In this document: one piece after another, positions 53,196 to 62,591 of the stretch | Position numbering within the stretch: the first letter of the stretch is position 1 | How the letters are laid out: each line of letters opens with the position of its first letter | Assembly: GCA_937989565.1 (NCBI GenBank) | Contig: CALKRM010000023.1 | Span: 1 to 64,000 of the forward strand | Direction of reading: 5' to 3' | Source of the DNA: an uncultured Candidatus Saccharibacteria bacterium | Lineage (GTDB): Bacteria > Patescibacteriota > Saccharimonadia > Saccharimonadales > Saccharimonadaceae | Length of the DNA: 64,000 nt | Program-made: the position numbers and the translations under genes | Notes under the pieces: generated by a model | What the model was told of the DNA's origin: nothing | Seen by the model: only the letters and a program-made list of their open reading frames with translations | Databases searched by the model: none

Positions 53196-53986
53196 CCGAC
53201 AATACAGTTACTGTCCCTAGTATGGTCGGCCTCCGTTATAAAATGGGGCAAGATATTATAAGTGGCCGGGTTTCAGTGCCTGGCAGTGGTGAGCGCACGG
53301 TAACAATTACAGCTGAAGCGCTGCCGGGATATTTATCGATTGGCGATGCAACCTGGACGAGAGTGTACGGTAAGCCAACAAATCTTCAGTTGCTTTCGGC
53401 TGATGATTTTCGTGGTGCAGCTGGTGAATCTTTAGTTCCGGCAAGTGCGCCTACCGTGCATCGTGTACGTTACGGCCGTGAGTTTCCTATCGTTGGTGCT
53501 CGTCGAATACGTTGGTGTGCGCCGGTAGGATATACGGCCGTTTCAGTTTTAGCGGGCAATAATGAGATTCACAGCAGTCCCAACTCTCATTTGCTTCAAA
53601 TTATTGAGCCACTAACAGACGACGTTGAAATAGATATCGACGTTAAAGAGTGGCCAACTTCTCGTGGATCAGGATTTGCGTTGAATATGACGACTACCAG
53701 TAGTGGTGGCGGTGGTCCAGAAATTCAATTTTTTATAGATGGAACTCAAATACATGTTCGTCCTATACCAGGCGGAATTTTTAGAAGAGATGCATCTGCT
53801 ATTGGCATTTGGAAGATTCGTCGTAAGGGTCGCATAATTAGCGTAACGTCACCTACAGGGGCCTCTGTGTCATATGATGGCACTCATGATACGACTTCTT
53901 GGGGCGATAGGATCAAGTTTCTTACGTGGTCATCACCTGGTGGTGTTCTACGTATAGGTGGCATTAAGGTGTTGGGGGTTATATAA
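53171..53986 (+). CDS. Fibre/surface-type protein, C-terminal part (frameshifted)
   Basis: Open frame from just after a stop at 53168-53170 to 53986; the first ATG is 53222 but the preceding codons continue the beta-rich sequence of the upstream ORF, so an independent start is unlikely. The product (254 residues from 53222) is rich in beta strands, Gly and Ser, with a lectin/jelly-roll-like C-terminal region (GSGFALNMTTTSSGGGGPEI, IWKIRRKGRIISVTSPTGAS). No catalytic motif. Its stop is 1 nt before the ATG of the next gene. Confidence 0.6.
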   Translation, partial: RQSTVFSIADNTVTVPSMVGLRYKMGQDIISGRVSVPGSGERTVTITAEALPGYLSIGDATWTRVYGKPTNLQLLSADDFRGAAGESLVPASAPTVHRVRYGREFPIVGARRIRWCAPVGYTAVSVLAGNNEIHSSPNSHLLQIIEPLTDDVEIDIDVKEWPTSRGSGFALNMTTTSSGGGGPEIQFFIDGTQIHVRPIPGGIFRRDASAIGIWKIRRKGRIISVTSPTGASVSYDGTHDTTSWGDRIKFLTWSSPGGVLRIGGIKVLGVI

Positions 53987-53987
53987 G

Positions 53988-55196
53988 ATGACAATGCGAG
54001 TTTGGCAATCAACTCCTGGTCGCTGGTTAGCGACTGAGCCATGTATATTCCGAAATGGCGAATGGGTAACTGTAGACGCTGATAAATTTCCTGGAGCTGT
54101 TTTAGAGTCAATGTATGCGCCAAATTATATAGGCAAAGGAACAATCTGGCAGCGAGACGTCAGTAATATGCCATTAGCCCCTAACTCAGACGCGATGGCA
54201 AAATGGATGGACGACAATTCTCCAACTCCATGGGGCGCTGGTGCGTTTGGCGCAAAGACTGGTATAAATACTAGCGCGCAAGGTACTAGACCAATTGCAA
54301 CTTATTTGGTTGATTCGTCTCATCCTCGTTGTGAATATCAATATATGGATAAATGTCGCGGTTACGGAATTACTGCAGATGAAATATCACATTATTTATT
54401 AGGTAAGATTCCGTGGCCGCATTTTGCAAAACCTGCTCAGAATGGTGACCTTGGTATGGCGATTTATGACATAGCTACAGGTATTATGCGTGAGTATTTT
54501 TTTGTGGAACCCGCAAGGGATGGTACACCAAAGCACTGGACTGCTGCTACCGGAGGATTTTCTCTGGCAAAACCTGGTTTAGTTGATTTGGCTAAGACGA
54601 ATTATGCTACGCAATGCCAGGGCGGTGGTTCTGCTGTAGTTTGTATGCACAACTCGCTCGGTTTTATTGGCATATCGGAAATACGTCGAGGTTATATTGA
54701 TCACGCTTTGGCGTTTACTACGGCGAATTTTGCACGTGGATTAGAACCTTCGTGGCCAGCGCAATTATCGGACGGCAAGGCTCCGGAAGATCAAGCTCCT
54801 TTCTCGCCAAGACACGGACAATGGGCAAGATTATCTGCTGACGTTGATCCTGATTATGACCCTAATACATCTCAGCCATACAACCCGATGACACGCCTAT
54901 TAATTAAGGCTGCTAAGAAATATGGCCTTGTTGCTACAGACACAAACGCTTGGTGTCATGCATTTAATGCGGAATGCGGCTATCAAGAAAAGGCAGTTTT
55001 TGGTACTGATCCGTGGGAGACTGGCGAGCTGTTCTCGGTACTTGATCCAAAAGGAGAGTATGGCTCTAGAACATTTGATGTATCAGACTTTCCGTGGCGA
55101 AAAACCGAATGGGCGGAAGTTGATTGGGGAAGGCCTGAAATAGATTTTTGGACAAGACCAGGAACTTATTGGCCGTATCGTCGTTCGGGCAATTAA
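53988..55196 (+). CDS. Large secreted/surface-type protein of unknown function
   Basis: A 402-residue protein rich in Trp, Gly, Pro and Asp, without signal peptide or membrane span. MHNSLGFIGISEIRRGYIDH, ALAFTTANFARG, then RLSADVDPDYD and LIKAAKKYGLVATDTN resemble a family of uncharacterised secreted proteins in Actinobacteria (pattern from memory). Coupled to the fibre-like gene, so both may form one surface or tail-like structure, perhaps for contact with an actinobacterial host; that is inference. Confidence 0.6.
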   Translation: MTMRVWQSTPGRWLATEPCIFRNGEWVTVDADKFPGAVLESMYAPNYIGKGTIWQRDVSNMPLAPNSDAMAKWMDDNSPTPWGAGAFGAKTGINTSAQGTRPIATYLVDSSHPRCEYQYMDKCRGYGITADEISHYLLGKIPWPHFAKPAQNGDLGMAIYDIATGIMREYFFVEPARDGTPKHWTAATGGFSLAKPGLVDLAKTNYATQCQGGGSAVVCMHNSLGFIGISEIRRGYIDHALAFTTANFARGLEPSWPAQLSDGKAPEDQAPFSPRHGQWARLSADVDPDYDPNTSQPYNPMTRLLIKAAKKYGLVATDTNAWCHAFNAECGYQEKAVFGTDPWETGELFSVLDPKGEYGSRTFDVSDFPWRKTEWAEVDWGRPEIDFWTRPGTYWPYRRSGN

Positions 55197-55214
55197 ATTG
55201 TATAAAATTGATTG

Positions 55215-55241
55215 TTAGCACTCTTGACATGAGAGTGCTAA
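55215..55241 (+). promoter_or_regulatory. CIRCE operator 1 of dnaK
   Basis: TTAGCACTC-N9-GAGTGCTAA, a perfect CIRCE. The spacer begins with the -35 TTGACA (55224-55229); TATACT (55247-55252) follows after 17 nt. Confidence 0.95.
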
Positions 55242-55259
55242 TTATTTATACTGAGATAG

Positions 55260-55286
55260 TTGGCACTCGCCACGAAAGAGTGCTAG
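55260..55286 (+). promoter_or_regulatory. CIRCE operator 2 of dnaK
   Basis: TTGGCACTC-N9-GAGTGCTAG, 18 nt after operator 1 and downstream of the -10 box, overlapping the predicted transcript start. dnaK is the only gene here with two operators, predicting tighter repression. Confidence 0.93.
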
Positions 55287-55337
55287 AATGAATATAAGAT
55301 ATAGACCAGATGTGATCATAACAGAAAGGGGAATCAT

Positions 55338-57227
55338 ATGGGTAAAATTATTGGTATTGACCTCGGTACAACCAACAGCGCATTTGCGTATATGTTGGCT
55401 GGAAAACCAGAGGTAATTTCTAACGCCGAAGGTAATCGTACTACACCATCTGTGGTTGCGGTTAATAAAAAGGGCGAACGACTTGTCGGTCAAGTTGCTC
55501 AGCGTCAGCGTGTAACAAACCCAAAAAACACGATTTACGGTGTTAAGCGTTTGATTGGTCGTAAGTTTGACGACAAGGAAGTGCAAAAAGACTTGGACAT
55601 CATGCCGTACAAGATTGTTAAAAAAGGTACTGGCGTGGCAGTCGAAATGGGCGATAAGGAATACACGCCAGAAGAAGTTTCAGCAATGATTCTTAGTAAA
55701 ATTAAGGCTGACGCCGAGGCTTTCTTGGGTGAAAAAGTGACGGAAGCAGTGATTACGGTGCCGGCTTACTTTGACGATTCACAGCGCCAAGCGACTAAGG
55801 ACGCTGGTAAAATTGCTGGATTGGAAGTTAAGCGTATTATCAATGAGCCAACAGCTGCGGCTTTGGCGTACGGCTTAGAGAAGGGTAAGAACGACGAAAC
55901 TATCGTAGTGTTCGACCTTGGTGGCGGTACGTTTGACGTGTCGGTGCTGGAACTAGGTGACGGCGTGTTTGAGGTTAAGGCAACCAATGGTGATACACAC
56001 CTTGGTGGTGAGGATTTCGACAACGCTATTGTCAACTATTTCTTGGACGACTTCAAATCAAAGGAAGGAATTGATCTTCGTAAAGATAATGCAGCAATGC
56101 AACGCCTAAAGGACGAGGCTGAAAAGGCGAAGAAAGAATTGTCGACGGTTACTGAATATGAAGTCAACATTCCATTTATTACTGCTGATGCTGATGGTCC
56201 AAAGCACTTTGAAATGAGCTTGAGTCGTGCCAAGTTGGAGGATTTGGTTAAGGATTTATTGGATCGCTTGGACGGTCCAGTAGAAAAGGCTTTGAAGGAT
56301 GCCAAACTTTCTAAGTCCGACATTAACAATGTAGTTATGGTTGGTGGAATGACTCGTATGCCAGCTGTGGTCGAGCGAGTGAAGAATTTCTTTGGAAAAG
56401 ATCCAATGCAAGGTGTGAACCCAGATGAAGTTGTGGCTGTTGGTGCTGCAATTCAAGGTGGCGTCTTGGCTGGTGACGTTAAGGATGTGTTGCTTCTGGA
56501 CGTGACTCCGCTTTCTCTTGGAATTGAGACGATGGGCGGTGTGTCGACGAAGTTGATTGACCGAAATACTACAATTCCAACAAGCAAGAGCGAGGTCTTC
56601 TCGACAGCCGCAGACAATCAGCCTCAGGTGGAAATTCACGTTCTTCAAGGTGAACGCGAGTTTGCTAATGACAATAAGAGCTTGGGTCGTTTTGTGCTTG
56701 ATGGTATTGCGCCAGCACCACGCGGTGTGCCTCAAATTGAAGTGACCTTTAACATTGACGCCAACGGTATTCTTAACGTTACGGCTAAAGACAAGGGAAC
56801 CGGCAAGGAGCAATCAATCACTATCCAAAACTCTGGCAATATGAGTAAGGAAGATATTGAGAAGGCACAAAAAGAAGCCGAACTTCACGCGGACGAAGAC
56901 AAGAAAAAGCGCGAAACTGTCGATACGAAGAATCAGCTTGAAAACGCCATTTATCAGGCAAAGAAAATGCCAGACGAATTCAAAGATAAGATTTCTGACG
57001 ATGATAAGCAAGCGATTGAAAAAGCTGTCGAAGAGGCTGAAAAGCACAAAGATTCTGAAGATAAGGATGAGTTGGACGCTGCAATTAAAGCCTTGAATGA
57101 CGCGATTATGCCAATTGGGGCTAAGATGTATCAACAATCAGCCGATGATAAAAAAGCTGACGAAGCTGGCGACAAAAAGTCTGATAAAGACGAGCCGGTC
57201 GAAGGCGAGGTGGTTGACGAGAAATAG
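55338..57227 (+). CDS. dnaK: Chaperone DnaK (Hsp70)
   Basis: A 629-residue Hsp70: ATPase domain with [32 protein letters not shown] and [14 protein letters not shown], substrate domain with [13 protein letters not shown], and a helical lid. The acidic C-terminal tail ends [22 protein letters not shown] precedes the ATG. Central chaperone of the DnaJ/GrpE/ClpB system. A divergent second copy of its last 15 codons lies at 58113. Confidence 0.98.
   Translation: MGKIIGIDLGTTNSAFAYMLAGKPEVISNAEGNRTTPSVVAVNKKGERLVGQVAQRQRVTNPKNTIYGVKRLIGRKFDDKEVQKDLDIMPYKIVKKGTGVAVEMGDKEYTPEEVSAMILSKIKADAEAFLGEKVTEAVITVPAYFDDSQRQATKDAGKIAGLEVKRIINEPTAAALAYGLEKGKNDETIVVFDLGGGTFDVSVLELGDGVFEVKATNGDTHLGGEDFDNAIVNYFLDDFKSKEGIDLRKDNAAMQRLKDEAEKAKKELSTVTEYEVNIPFITADADGPKHFEMSLSRAKLEDLVKDLLDRLDGPVEKALKDAKLSKSDINNVVMVGGMTRMPAVVERVKNFFGKDPMQGVNPDEVVAVGAAIQGGVLAGDVKDVLLLDVTPLSLGIETMGGVSTKLIDRNTTIPTSKSEVFSTAADNQPQVEIHVLQGEREFANDNKSLGRFVLDGIAPAPRGVPQIEVTFNIDANGILNVTAKDKGTGKEQSITIQNSGNMSKEDIEKAQKEAELHADEDKKKRETVDTKNQLENAIYQAKKMPDEFKDKISDDDKQAIEKAVEEAEKHKDSEDKDELDAAIKALNDAIMPIGAKMYQQSADDKKADEAGDKKSDKDEPVEGEVVDEK
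57178..57208 (+). repeat. Direct repeat at the 3' end of dnaK (copy 1)
   Basis: 31 nt identical to 58113-58143, encoding [10 protein letters not shown] at the end of dnaK; similarity continues to the stop codon with synonymous differences. Confidence 0.9.
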
Positions 57228-57273
57228 CCGGTGCTGCTAAACGACTTGAGAGGTCTTAGATACTAATATCGTC

Positions 57274-57305
57274 AGGGGCTACTCTAGTGTGAGCAGCCCC
57301 TCTTT
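57274..57305 (+). terminator. Terminator of dnaK
   Basis: AGGGGCTACTC-TAGTGT-GAGCAGCCCCT (one mismatch) followed by CTTT. Confidence 0.8.
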
Positions 57306-57360
57306 AATGAGGATAAACTTATTGACTATTTTTACAAAATATGATATTATATAAACTGCA

Positions 57361-57816
57361 ATGACAAAAGGTATAATTGAATCATATTTAGATGAGTCTC
57401 GCCTTCAGAAGAGAGTGCCGGAATATATTCGCATTTTTATGGGTGCAGATGCTCTGACTGCAAGTCTTTACGATGATGAAAATTCGGCGTTATATAGACC
57501 TCAGAGGGATTTTACAATGATTGAGCCGAGCGAATCTTCCGTATTTTTGCCAAACGAAGAGACTCATAGTACTCCGTCTTTTTATGAAATAGAGAAGTCT
57601 GCGGGTACTAAATTAATTGAAATGGATAGCCAAGGGGATATTACCGCAGTGCCTGGCGAAGAAAAGAAGATCGCTACCTTCGGGTTGTCAGGCTGTACGG
57701 CTGTAGCTGTGGTCTCTGAGTTTCCCGACGGTACGAAGCGAGGGTATATACAGCATTATTCTCCGTTAGGGGATCAATTGAGCGGTTTAGTTTTACGTGG
57801 AGAAATGGGGGGGTAG
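57361..57816 (+). CDS. Hypothetical protein, first part of a G7-tract frameshifted gene
   Basis: A 151-residue ORF ending TAG right after a run of seven G (57807-57813). ATFGLSGCTAVAVVSEFPDG, then YIQHYSP, gives a Cys...His arrangement loosely like CheD/CNF-type deamidases; this is speculative. One extra G would fuse it in frame to the next ORF into a protein of about 248 residues. The pair sits in DNA inserted between dnaK and dnaJ, flanked by dnaK-derived repeats. Confidence 0.6.
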   Translation: MTKGIIESYLDESRLQKRVPEYIRIFMGADALTASLYDDENSALYRPQRDFTMIEPSESSVFLPNEETHSTPSFYEIEKSAGTKLIEMDSQGDITAVPGEEKKIATFGLSGCTAVAVVSEFPDGTKRGYIQHYSPLGDQLSGLVLRGEMGG

Positions 57817-57842
57817 AACAGCAGTCGCCGGTTAGTTGCAAG

Positions 57843-58106
57843 ATGGTTATTATGACTCCTGGCGAATATCACAAAGATCCTGATGGTAAATGGATAATGA
57901 CGCCAACATCTCAGGAGCGTGTTGATAACTTGATTGTAGAAAGCGGCATGAAAAATAGGGATAGAGATGTAAAAGTATACCCTTATGGTTTAGATTGTGA
58001 CCTAGGTAGTTACAGACAAGGTACTCTCATGATAGAATTCAGCTCTGATGGTGAGACAAAAATCTATACAGAAATGTTACCTGTCAAGTTTGATGAGGAG
58101 CTGTGA
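57843..58106 (+). CDS. Hypothetical protein, second part of a G7-tract frameshifted gene
   Basis: An 87-residue ORF (MVIMTPGEYHKDPDGKWIMT...) in the frame that a +1 change in the G7 run would connect to the preceding ORF; the connecting codons (VEQQSPVSCK) are open. No Shine-Dalgarno before its ATG, so separate translation is doubtful. No family recognised. Confidence 0.5.
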   Translation: MVIMTPGEYHKDPDGKWIMTPTSQERVDNLIVESGMKNRDRDVKVYPYGLDCDLGSYRQGTLMIEFSSDGETKIYTEMLPVKFDEEL

Positions 58107-58112
58107 AGCCCG

Positions 58113-58143
58113 AGTCTGATAAAGACGAGCCGGTCGAAGGCGA
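58113..58143 (+). repeat. Direct repeat of the dnaK 3' end (copy 2)
   Basis: 31 nt identical to 57178-57208; the sequence goes on to encode EIVDEK and a TAA, against EVVDEK and TAG in dnaK. It is a stranded dnaK tail, not part of any gene. Confidence 0.9.
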
Positions 58144-58181
58144 AATTGTCGACGAAAAATAAACCTAACGTATTTACAAAG

Positions 58182-58214
58182 AAGGCTGCTCGATAAAAAG
58201 AGTGGCCTTTTTTG
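58182..58214 (+). terminator. Terminator before dnaJ
   Basis: AAGGCTGCTC-GATAAAAA-GAGTGGCCTT (two G-U pairs) followed by T6, just ahead of the dnaJ CIRCE. Confidence 0.8.
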
Positions 58215-58217
58215 GAC

Positions 58218-58244
58218 TTAGCACTCTTGCACTGAGAGTGCTAA
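58218..58244 (+). promoter_or_regulatory. CIRCE operator of dnaJ
   Basis: Perfect TTAGCACTC-N9-GAGTGCTAA. Spacer starts with -35 TTGCAC (58227-58232); TATAAT (58250-58255) follows after 17 nt and lies 9 nt before the ATG. Confidence 0.95.
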
Positions 58245-58264
58245 ACGCGTATAATATACAAGGT

Positions 58265-59374
58265 ATGAGCAAGCGTGATTATTATGAAATATTGGGCGTT
58301 CCAAAGACCGCTTCTGAAGATGAGATAAAAAAGGCTTTTCGTAAATTAGCAATTAAATATCATCCTGACAAACAGGGCGGCGACGAGGCTAAATTTAAGG
58401 AAATTAATGAAGCTTATGAAGTTCTGAAAGACAAACAGAAGCGACAGCGTTATGATCAATTTGGTCATGCTGGCGTTGGTGGCGCGTCTGGTGGCGGTTT
58501 TTCTGGTAATCCGTTTGAAGGATTTGGTGGATTCGGTGGTCAAAACGTTCACTTTGATTTTGGTGATGGTGGACTAGGTGATATTTTTAGCCAATTCTTC
58601 GGTGGCGCAGCTGGCGGCGCTGAAAATGGTCGTTCGCGTGGACGTGATGTTGAAACTAGCGTAACATTAAGTTTTGAGGACGCGGTATTTGGTGTAGAAA
58701 AGAAAATTAGTTTAATGCTGGATGTTGAATGTGAGCATTGTCATGGCGATGGCGCCGAGCCAGGGTTTGGAATGAAAACGTGCCCAACTTGTAAGGGCGC
58801 GGGTCAGCAAACTCGAACGATGAATTCGCTGTTTGGACAAATTCAGCAGGCGGTTGTTTGTGAAACTTGTCACGGTAAGGGAAAAGTTCCTGAAAAAGAA
58901 TGTTCAGTTTGTCGAGGGAAAGGAACGACCCGACAGAATCAGGATATCACTATTAAAATTCCGGCAGGGATTGATGATGGCGCGACAATTCGTCTGCGCA
59001 ATCGTGGCGAAGCAGTTGCTGGTGGCAGTAGAGGTGATTTATATGTCCATATTCGCGTTAAGGCGCATAAAAAATTCACTCGTGAAGGCAATATTATTCT
59101 TAGCGAAGAGCATATTTCTATGGTTGATGCGGCACTGGGAACGGAGATTGATGTGGAAACTGTGGACGGCGTGATAACGATGAAAATCCCAGCAGGCACT
59201 CAGAGTGGCACCGACTTCAAGTTGTCAGGTCATGGCGTGCCGCACTTACATAGTGAATCTCGTGGTCCGCATATTGTGGGTGTTATTGTTGATACGCCAA
59301 CCAAATTGACCAAAAAGCAGAAGGAACTTTTGGAGCAATTTAAAGGCGCGAAAAAACGAGGACTGTTTTCCTAG
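58265..59374 (+). CDS. dnaJ: Chaperone DnaJ (Hsp40)
   Basis: A 369-residue type I DnaJ: J-domain with HPD (YHPDKQGGD), Gly/Phe-rich region ([19 protein letters not shown]), four zinc-finger repeats ([32 protein letters not shown]) and the C-terminal substrate domains. It stimulates DnaK. The start at 58265 excludes 21 upstream codons that would cross the CIRCE. Own CIRCE-controlled promoter, separated from dnaK by the inserted locus. Confidence 0.97.
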   Translation: MSKRDYYEILGVPKTASEDEIKKAFRKLAIKYHPDKQGGDEAKFKEINEAYEVLKDKQKRQRYDQFGHAGVGGASGGGFSGNPFEGFGGFGGQNVHFDFGDGGLGDIFSQFFGGAAGGAENGRSRGRDVETSVTLSFEDAVFGVEKKISLMLDVECEHCHGDGAEPGFGMKTCPTCKGAGQQTRTMNSLFGQIQQAVVCETCHGKGKVPEKECSVCRGKGTTRQNQDITIKIPAGIDDGATIRLRNRGEAVAGGSRGDLYVHIRVKAHKKFTREGNIILSEEHISMVDAALGTEIDVETVDGVITMKIPAGTQSGTDFKLSGHGVPHLHSESRGPHIVGVIVDTPTKLTKKQKELLEQFKGAKKRGLFS

Positions 59375-59434
59375 TATATTTGTCGAGAAAAAATCCTGTG
59401 TTATACTGAAGCTAACATAAGAGGGATTGGAGGC

Positions 59435-62400
59435 ATGGGATTAATTTTTCTGATAATAGTTATTATTGTAGTAATTAAGCTAATAAAATTATTACAGAGA
59501 GGTAATGGTCAGCCGTCTAATTATTCCGAAGATTATCGGCAGGGATATTGGGATGGCGTGCGTGATGCACAAAATGGGTGTGCAAAAATTGAGAATGAAA
59601 ACGGTCAAATAAGACTTGTTACTGAGAATCAAAATGCGGCTTCGCGGCTTGCGAATATGCCGTTGAATATCAGTAAAAATGAGAATCTCGATAATATAAT
59701 TCCTACTAGTATTTCCACAGCTGAAGAGAGAGTAAATACGGTTGCTGTGCCTGTTGGGAATAATATTGAACAAGCACCACATATTGATGACAAGGAAAAG
59801 GAGAGAGGTCGTAAGACTACAATTAATATAGCGCTATATACGGCATCGCTACTTCTGACTGCGGGAATATTGCTTCTAGCCCAGGCAATTAATCTATCTA
59901 TCCAACTTAGGTTTGGATTGGTGTGGCTGTTTATTTTTATTTATTATATTATTGGTCAGATATTGTATGCTCGCTTGCCAATATTGAAGTCTGCCTCGAC
60001 GGCACTTATTGGTACGGCTTTGGCGGCTGTGCCAATTGGCGGTTGGATTATGAATCTGCTTTTAGGTATTGACCCCGCATGGTGCTGGCTTATTACCTCT
60101 GTAATTGGTGCTGTTTTGTGTGTTGATGCTACGGTGAGATTGAATAGTCGGCCTCTTGCTTATGTATCGCTACTATCGATGTTTACGATGACGACTAGTT
60201 TGCCGGCTGTCGTGCATGCGCAGCTGGTCTGGTATTACGTTGTAATGCTGCTATTTGGATGTTTGATGACTGTGGCTGCGTATTTTTCTAGTCGTCTTCC
60301 TCGTCAGTTCGTCGAACCGTTAAACGTTGTAAATCCGTTTATCGTGCCGATGACGATGTTTGTCGCGCTTAGCTCGTCGGCATATATGGGCACATTAGAT
60401 ATTAGCGTACTGTTATTTGCTAGCGTTGCATATTACTTTACGGTTGCTCTTGTTGAGAAGTCTAAAAAGATGCGTACTTATGAATTGACAACAGCTCGCT
60501 TATTGTTAATGGTAATGGCTACTAGTTTTACAATGTATTTGTCTGACGATAATCAGTTGGTCGTAAGTGTGATTTTGGGGCTAGTAGCGCTTGGAAATAT
60601 AATCTGGTCCGCTGTATCAATGTGCATTCAGAAACAGTATGATAGACATCATGAAATAGTATTGTGGGCTAGTTTTGCTGTGTCATTAAGCGCTTTGTTT
60701 GGCGTGATCGGTTCTGGAGATTCGCTACGAATGATGGTTGCTTTTACCTTTATTGGTGTTATTTCAGCGATTAGTCTTGCAATCCTTTTTTTGTTACGCC
60801 GTGCCCGCTTCGGTATTATGGTTGTGATATCTGGTATTCTATTGGTGCCGATTGGTATAACACTATTCAATATCGATATAGCCATAGCACCACGCGTACA
60901 GTATCTAATTTTTCTATTCATGACGCCGCTACCAGTTATTTGCCGATTGCTAATTTTGGAGCGTCCGAATATTAGTAAAAGTCAGGCTGCTTTAGTATAT
61001 GGCGCTGCGTCAACTTGGCTATTAATGGCAATGTTTACTTCAGCGATGATAGCCACTTATGCGACAGAGGAAGCCCTGATGTGTCTATCGGGCGCGATAG
61101 CTATCGGTGCTGGCATTATGAGTGTGGCTGTATGGCGCGAAAAAGTTTATGAGTTTGTAGTTGGAGTCCATACCTCTTTAATGTTGTCAGTATTTTTGCT
61201 AGCTTTAGGTTTTGCGATGTCTAGTGAAAACATATCTATTTTAATGGCGTGGATAAATGTGTCGTCGCTATTAATAGTAGAATGGCTTTATCGTCGCCAT
61301 GGCAACACAGCCGTCAAAAGTCGTGAGTTGTTTCTATATTCTATTATTGGCGTAGCTATCATTGTTGTGTTGTCGTCAATTCATCCGATAGTTTGGTTGC
61401 CGCTAGTGGTGTCAATATACTATGCATTTTACCGATGTCGTAGAGAGGTTTATTTGGGCGGGGCATATCTTACGACAATCATCTTTGTTTTATTATCCCT
61501 GCATTGGTTGAATATACCGTTTAATGACAATCTCACAATTGCTGCATGGGTGAGTCTAGTTGGTTTTGGATCTTTGTATTGGCTGCTACGAATGAATAGG
61601 CAATCGTCAATTATTGGTGATATGACGCTGTGCGCTGCTATAGTTCCAGCGATAGTGCTTCCAATAATTAATCTACTGGCAACATATGATTTGTCGTTCA
61701 AAATATTGGGGTGGCTAGCAGCTACGATAGCTCTTTATATGGCGGTACTTGCTAAACGAGATTGGCGAATAATGACAATAGCTGCACATCCGAGTCTAGT
61801 GTTGTTGCTTTGTCTTATAGCTCAATGGTTTACTATTCCACTCGAATTCATGTCAGTCGTCGCCCTGATTGTTTTTGCGGTATTTTACGGTCTGGCTATT
61901 GCTGCGCGAACCAGAAAGATGTCGAGTAGTTGGTATTACTCTTCGTTCTATAGTGCCATTGGCTGGTCGGTAGTCTTATTGTCTATTGTTACATCAGTTA
62001 GCGCTACTGTGGCGTCAGTGATTATGGCGGCGCTGGTGTGGATAATTAATGGTATAGCCTTGATGTTCGAAGGTGTCCCTAAAAAGAATATTTTATATTT
62101 TGATTCAGGTGTGATCCTGATTTTGTGCGGCGTTTTATTTACTATTAAAAACCTAGCCCTACCCGTTCACGCTATCACAATACCATATTTGTGGTCAGCG
62201 GCAATTATTTCGGGAGCGGTGATGTCGTGGCGTTGGTTGGGATATATTCATAAGTCTACGATAATACATCTAGTACTGGCTCTCTCTGCGCTTAGTCTGC
62301 CAACTCTCATCCTGGCGTTCGCGGGAGACAGCGTTATGGAAATATTATTCCTAATAGAGCATTCATTGATGGTTGTCGTGGGATTGGTGCTTAACAAACG

Positions 62401-62569
62401 ACTGATTACGATCTGGGGTGCCGTATGTGTGACATTAGCTTTGATATACCTATTGTCGGGATACACTTATGTATTAGCTATTTTGGCTGGTATATCTATC
62501 ATTGTAGCGGTGATAATTGTGGTAGTGAGAGCTCAAAGAAGCAAAAGGCAAGATATTGCAAAAAGATAG
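59435..62569 (+). CDS. Large polytopic membrane protein
   Basis: A 1044-residue protein: one N-terminal hydrophobic segment, a soluble stretch to about residue 125, then some 25 membrane helices to the end with a basic tail (RAQRSKRQDIAKR). The layout is like DUF2339-type or septal/envelope polytopic proteins but no motif is recognised. TTGTCG-N16-TATACT near 59383-59410 is a candidate promoter and GGAGG lies just before the ATG. The last codons contain the -10 region of the next gene. Confidence 0.8.
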   Translation: MGLIFLIIVIIVVIKLIKLLQRGNGQPSNYSEDYRQGYWDGVRDAQNGCAKIENENGQIRLVTENQNAASRLANMPLNISKNENLDNIIPTSISTAEERVNTVAVPVGNNIEQAPHIDDKEKERGRKTTINIALYTASLLLTAGILLLAQAINLSIQLRFGLVWLFIFIYYIIGQILYARLPILKSASTALIGTALAAVPIGGWIMNLLLGIDPAWCWLITSVIGAVLCVDATVRLNSRPLAYVSLLSMFTMTTSLPAVVHAQLVWYYVVMLLFGCLMTVAAYFSSRLPRQFVEPLNVVNPFIVPMTMFVALSSSAYMGTLDISVLLFASVAYYFTVALVEKSKKMRTYELTTARLLLMVMATSFTMYLSDDNQLVVSVILGLVALGNIIWSAVSMCIQKQYDRHHEIVLWASFAVSLSALFGVIGSGDSLRMMVAFTFIGVISAISLAILFLLRRARFGIMVVISGILLVPIGITLFNIDIAIAPRVQYLIFLFMTPLPVICRLLILERPNISKSQAALVYGAASTWLLMAMFTSAMIATYATEEALMCLSGAIAIGAGIMSVAVWREKVYEFVVGVHTSLMLSVFLLALGFAMSSENISILMAWINVSSLLIVEWLYRRHGNTAVKSRELFLYSIIGVAIIVVLSSIHPIVWLPLVVSIYYAFYRCRREVYLGGAYLTTIIFVLLSLHWLNIPFNDNLTIAAWVSLVGFGSLYWLLRMNRQSSIIGDMTLCAAIVPAIVLPIINLLATYDLSFKILGWLAATIALYMAVLAKRDWRIMTIAAHPSLVLLLCLIAQWFTIPLEFMSVVALIVFAVFYGLAIAARTRKMSSSWYYSSFYSAIGWSVVLLSIVTSVSATVASVIMAALVWIINGIALMFEGVPKKNILYFDSGVILILCGVLFTIKNLALPVHAITIPYLWSAAIISGAVMSWRWLGYIHKSTIIHLVLALSALSLPTLILAFAGDSVMEILFLIEHSLMVVVGLVLNKRLITIWGAVCVTLALIYLLSGYTYVLAILAGISIIVAVIIVVVRAQRSKRQDIAKR

Positions 62570-62591
62570 TTTTTATGCTATAATATGCCAC

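Noticed and set aside
52812..55196. Prophage
   Set aside because: Only fibre-like proteins are seen; there is no integrase, capsid, terminase, portal or lysis gene nearby.
57843..58106. Independent small gene
   Set aside because: No ribosome-binding site, and the frame joins the upstream ORF through the G7 run, so it is listed as the second part of one gene.
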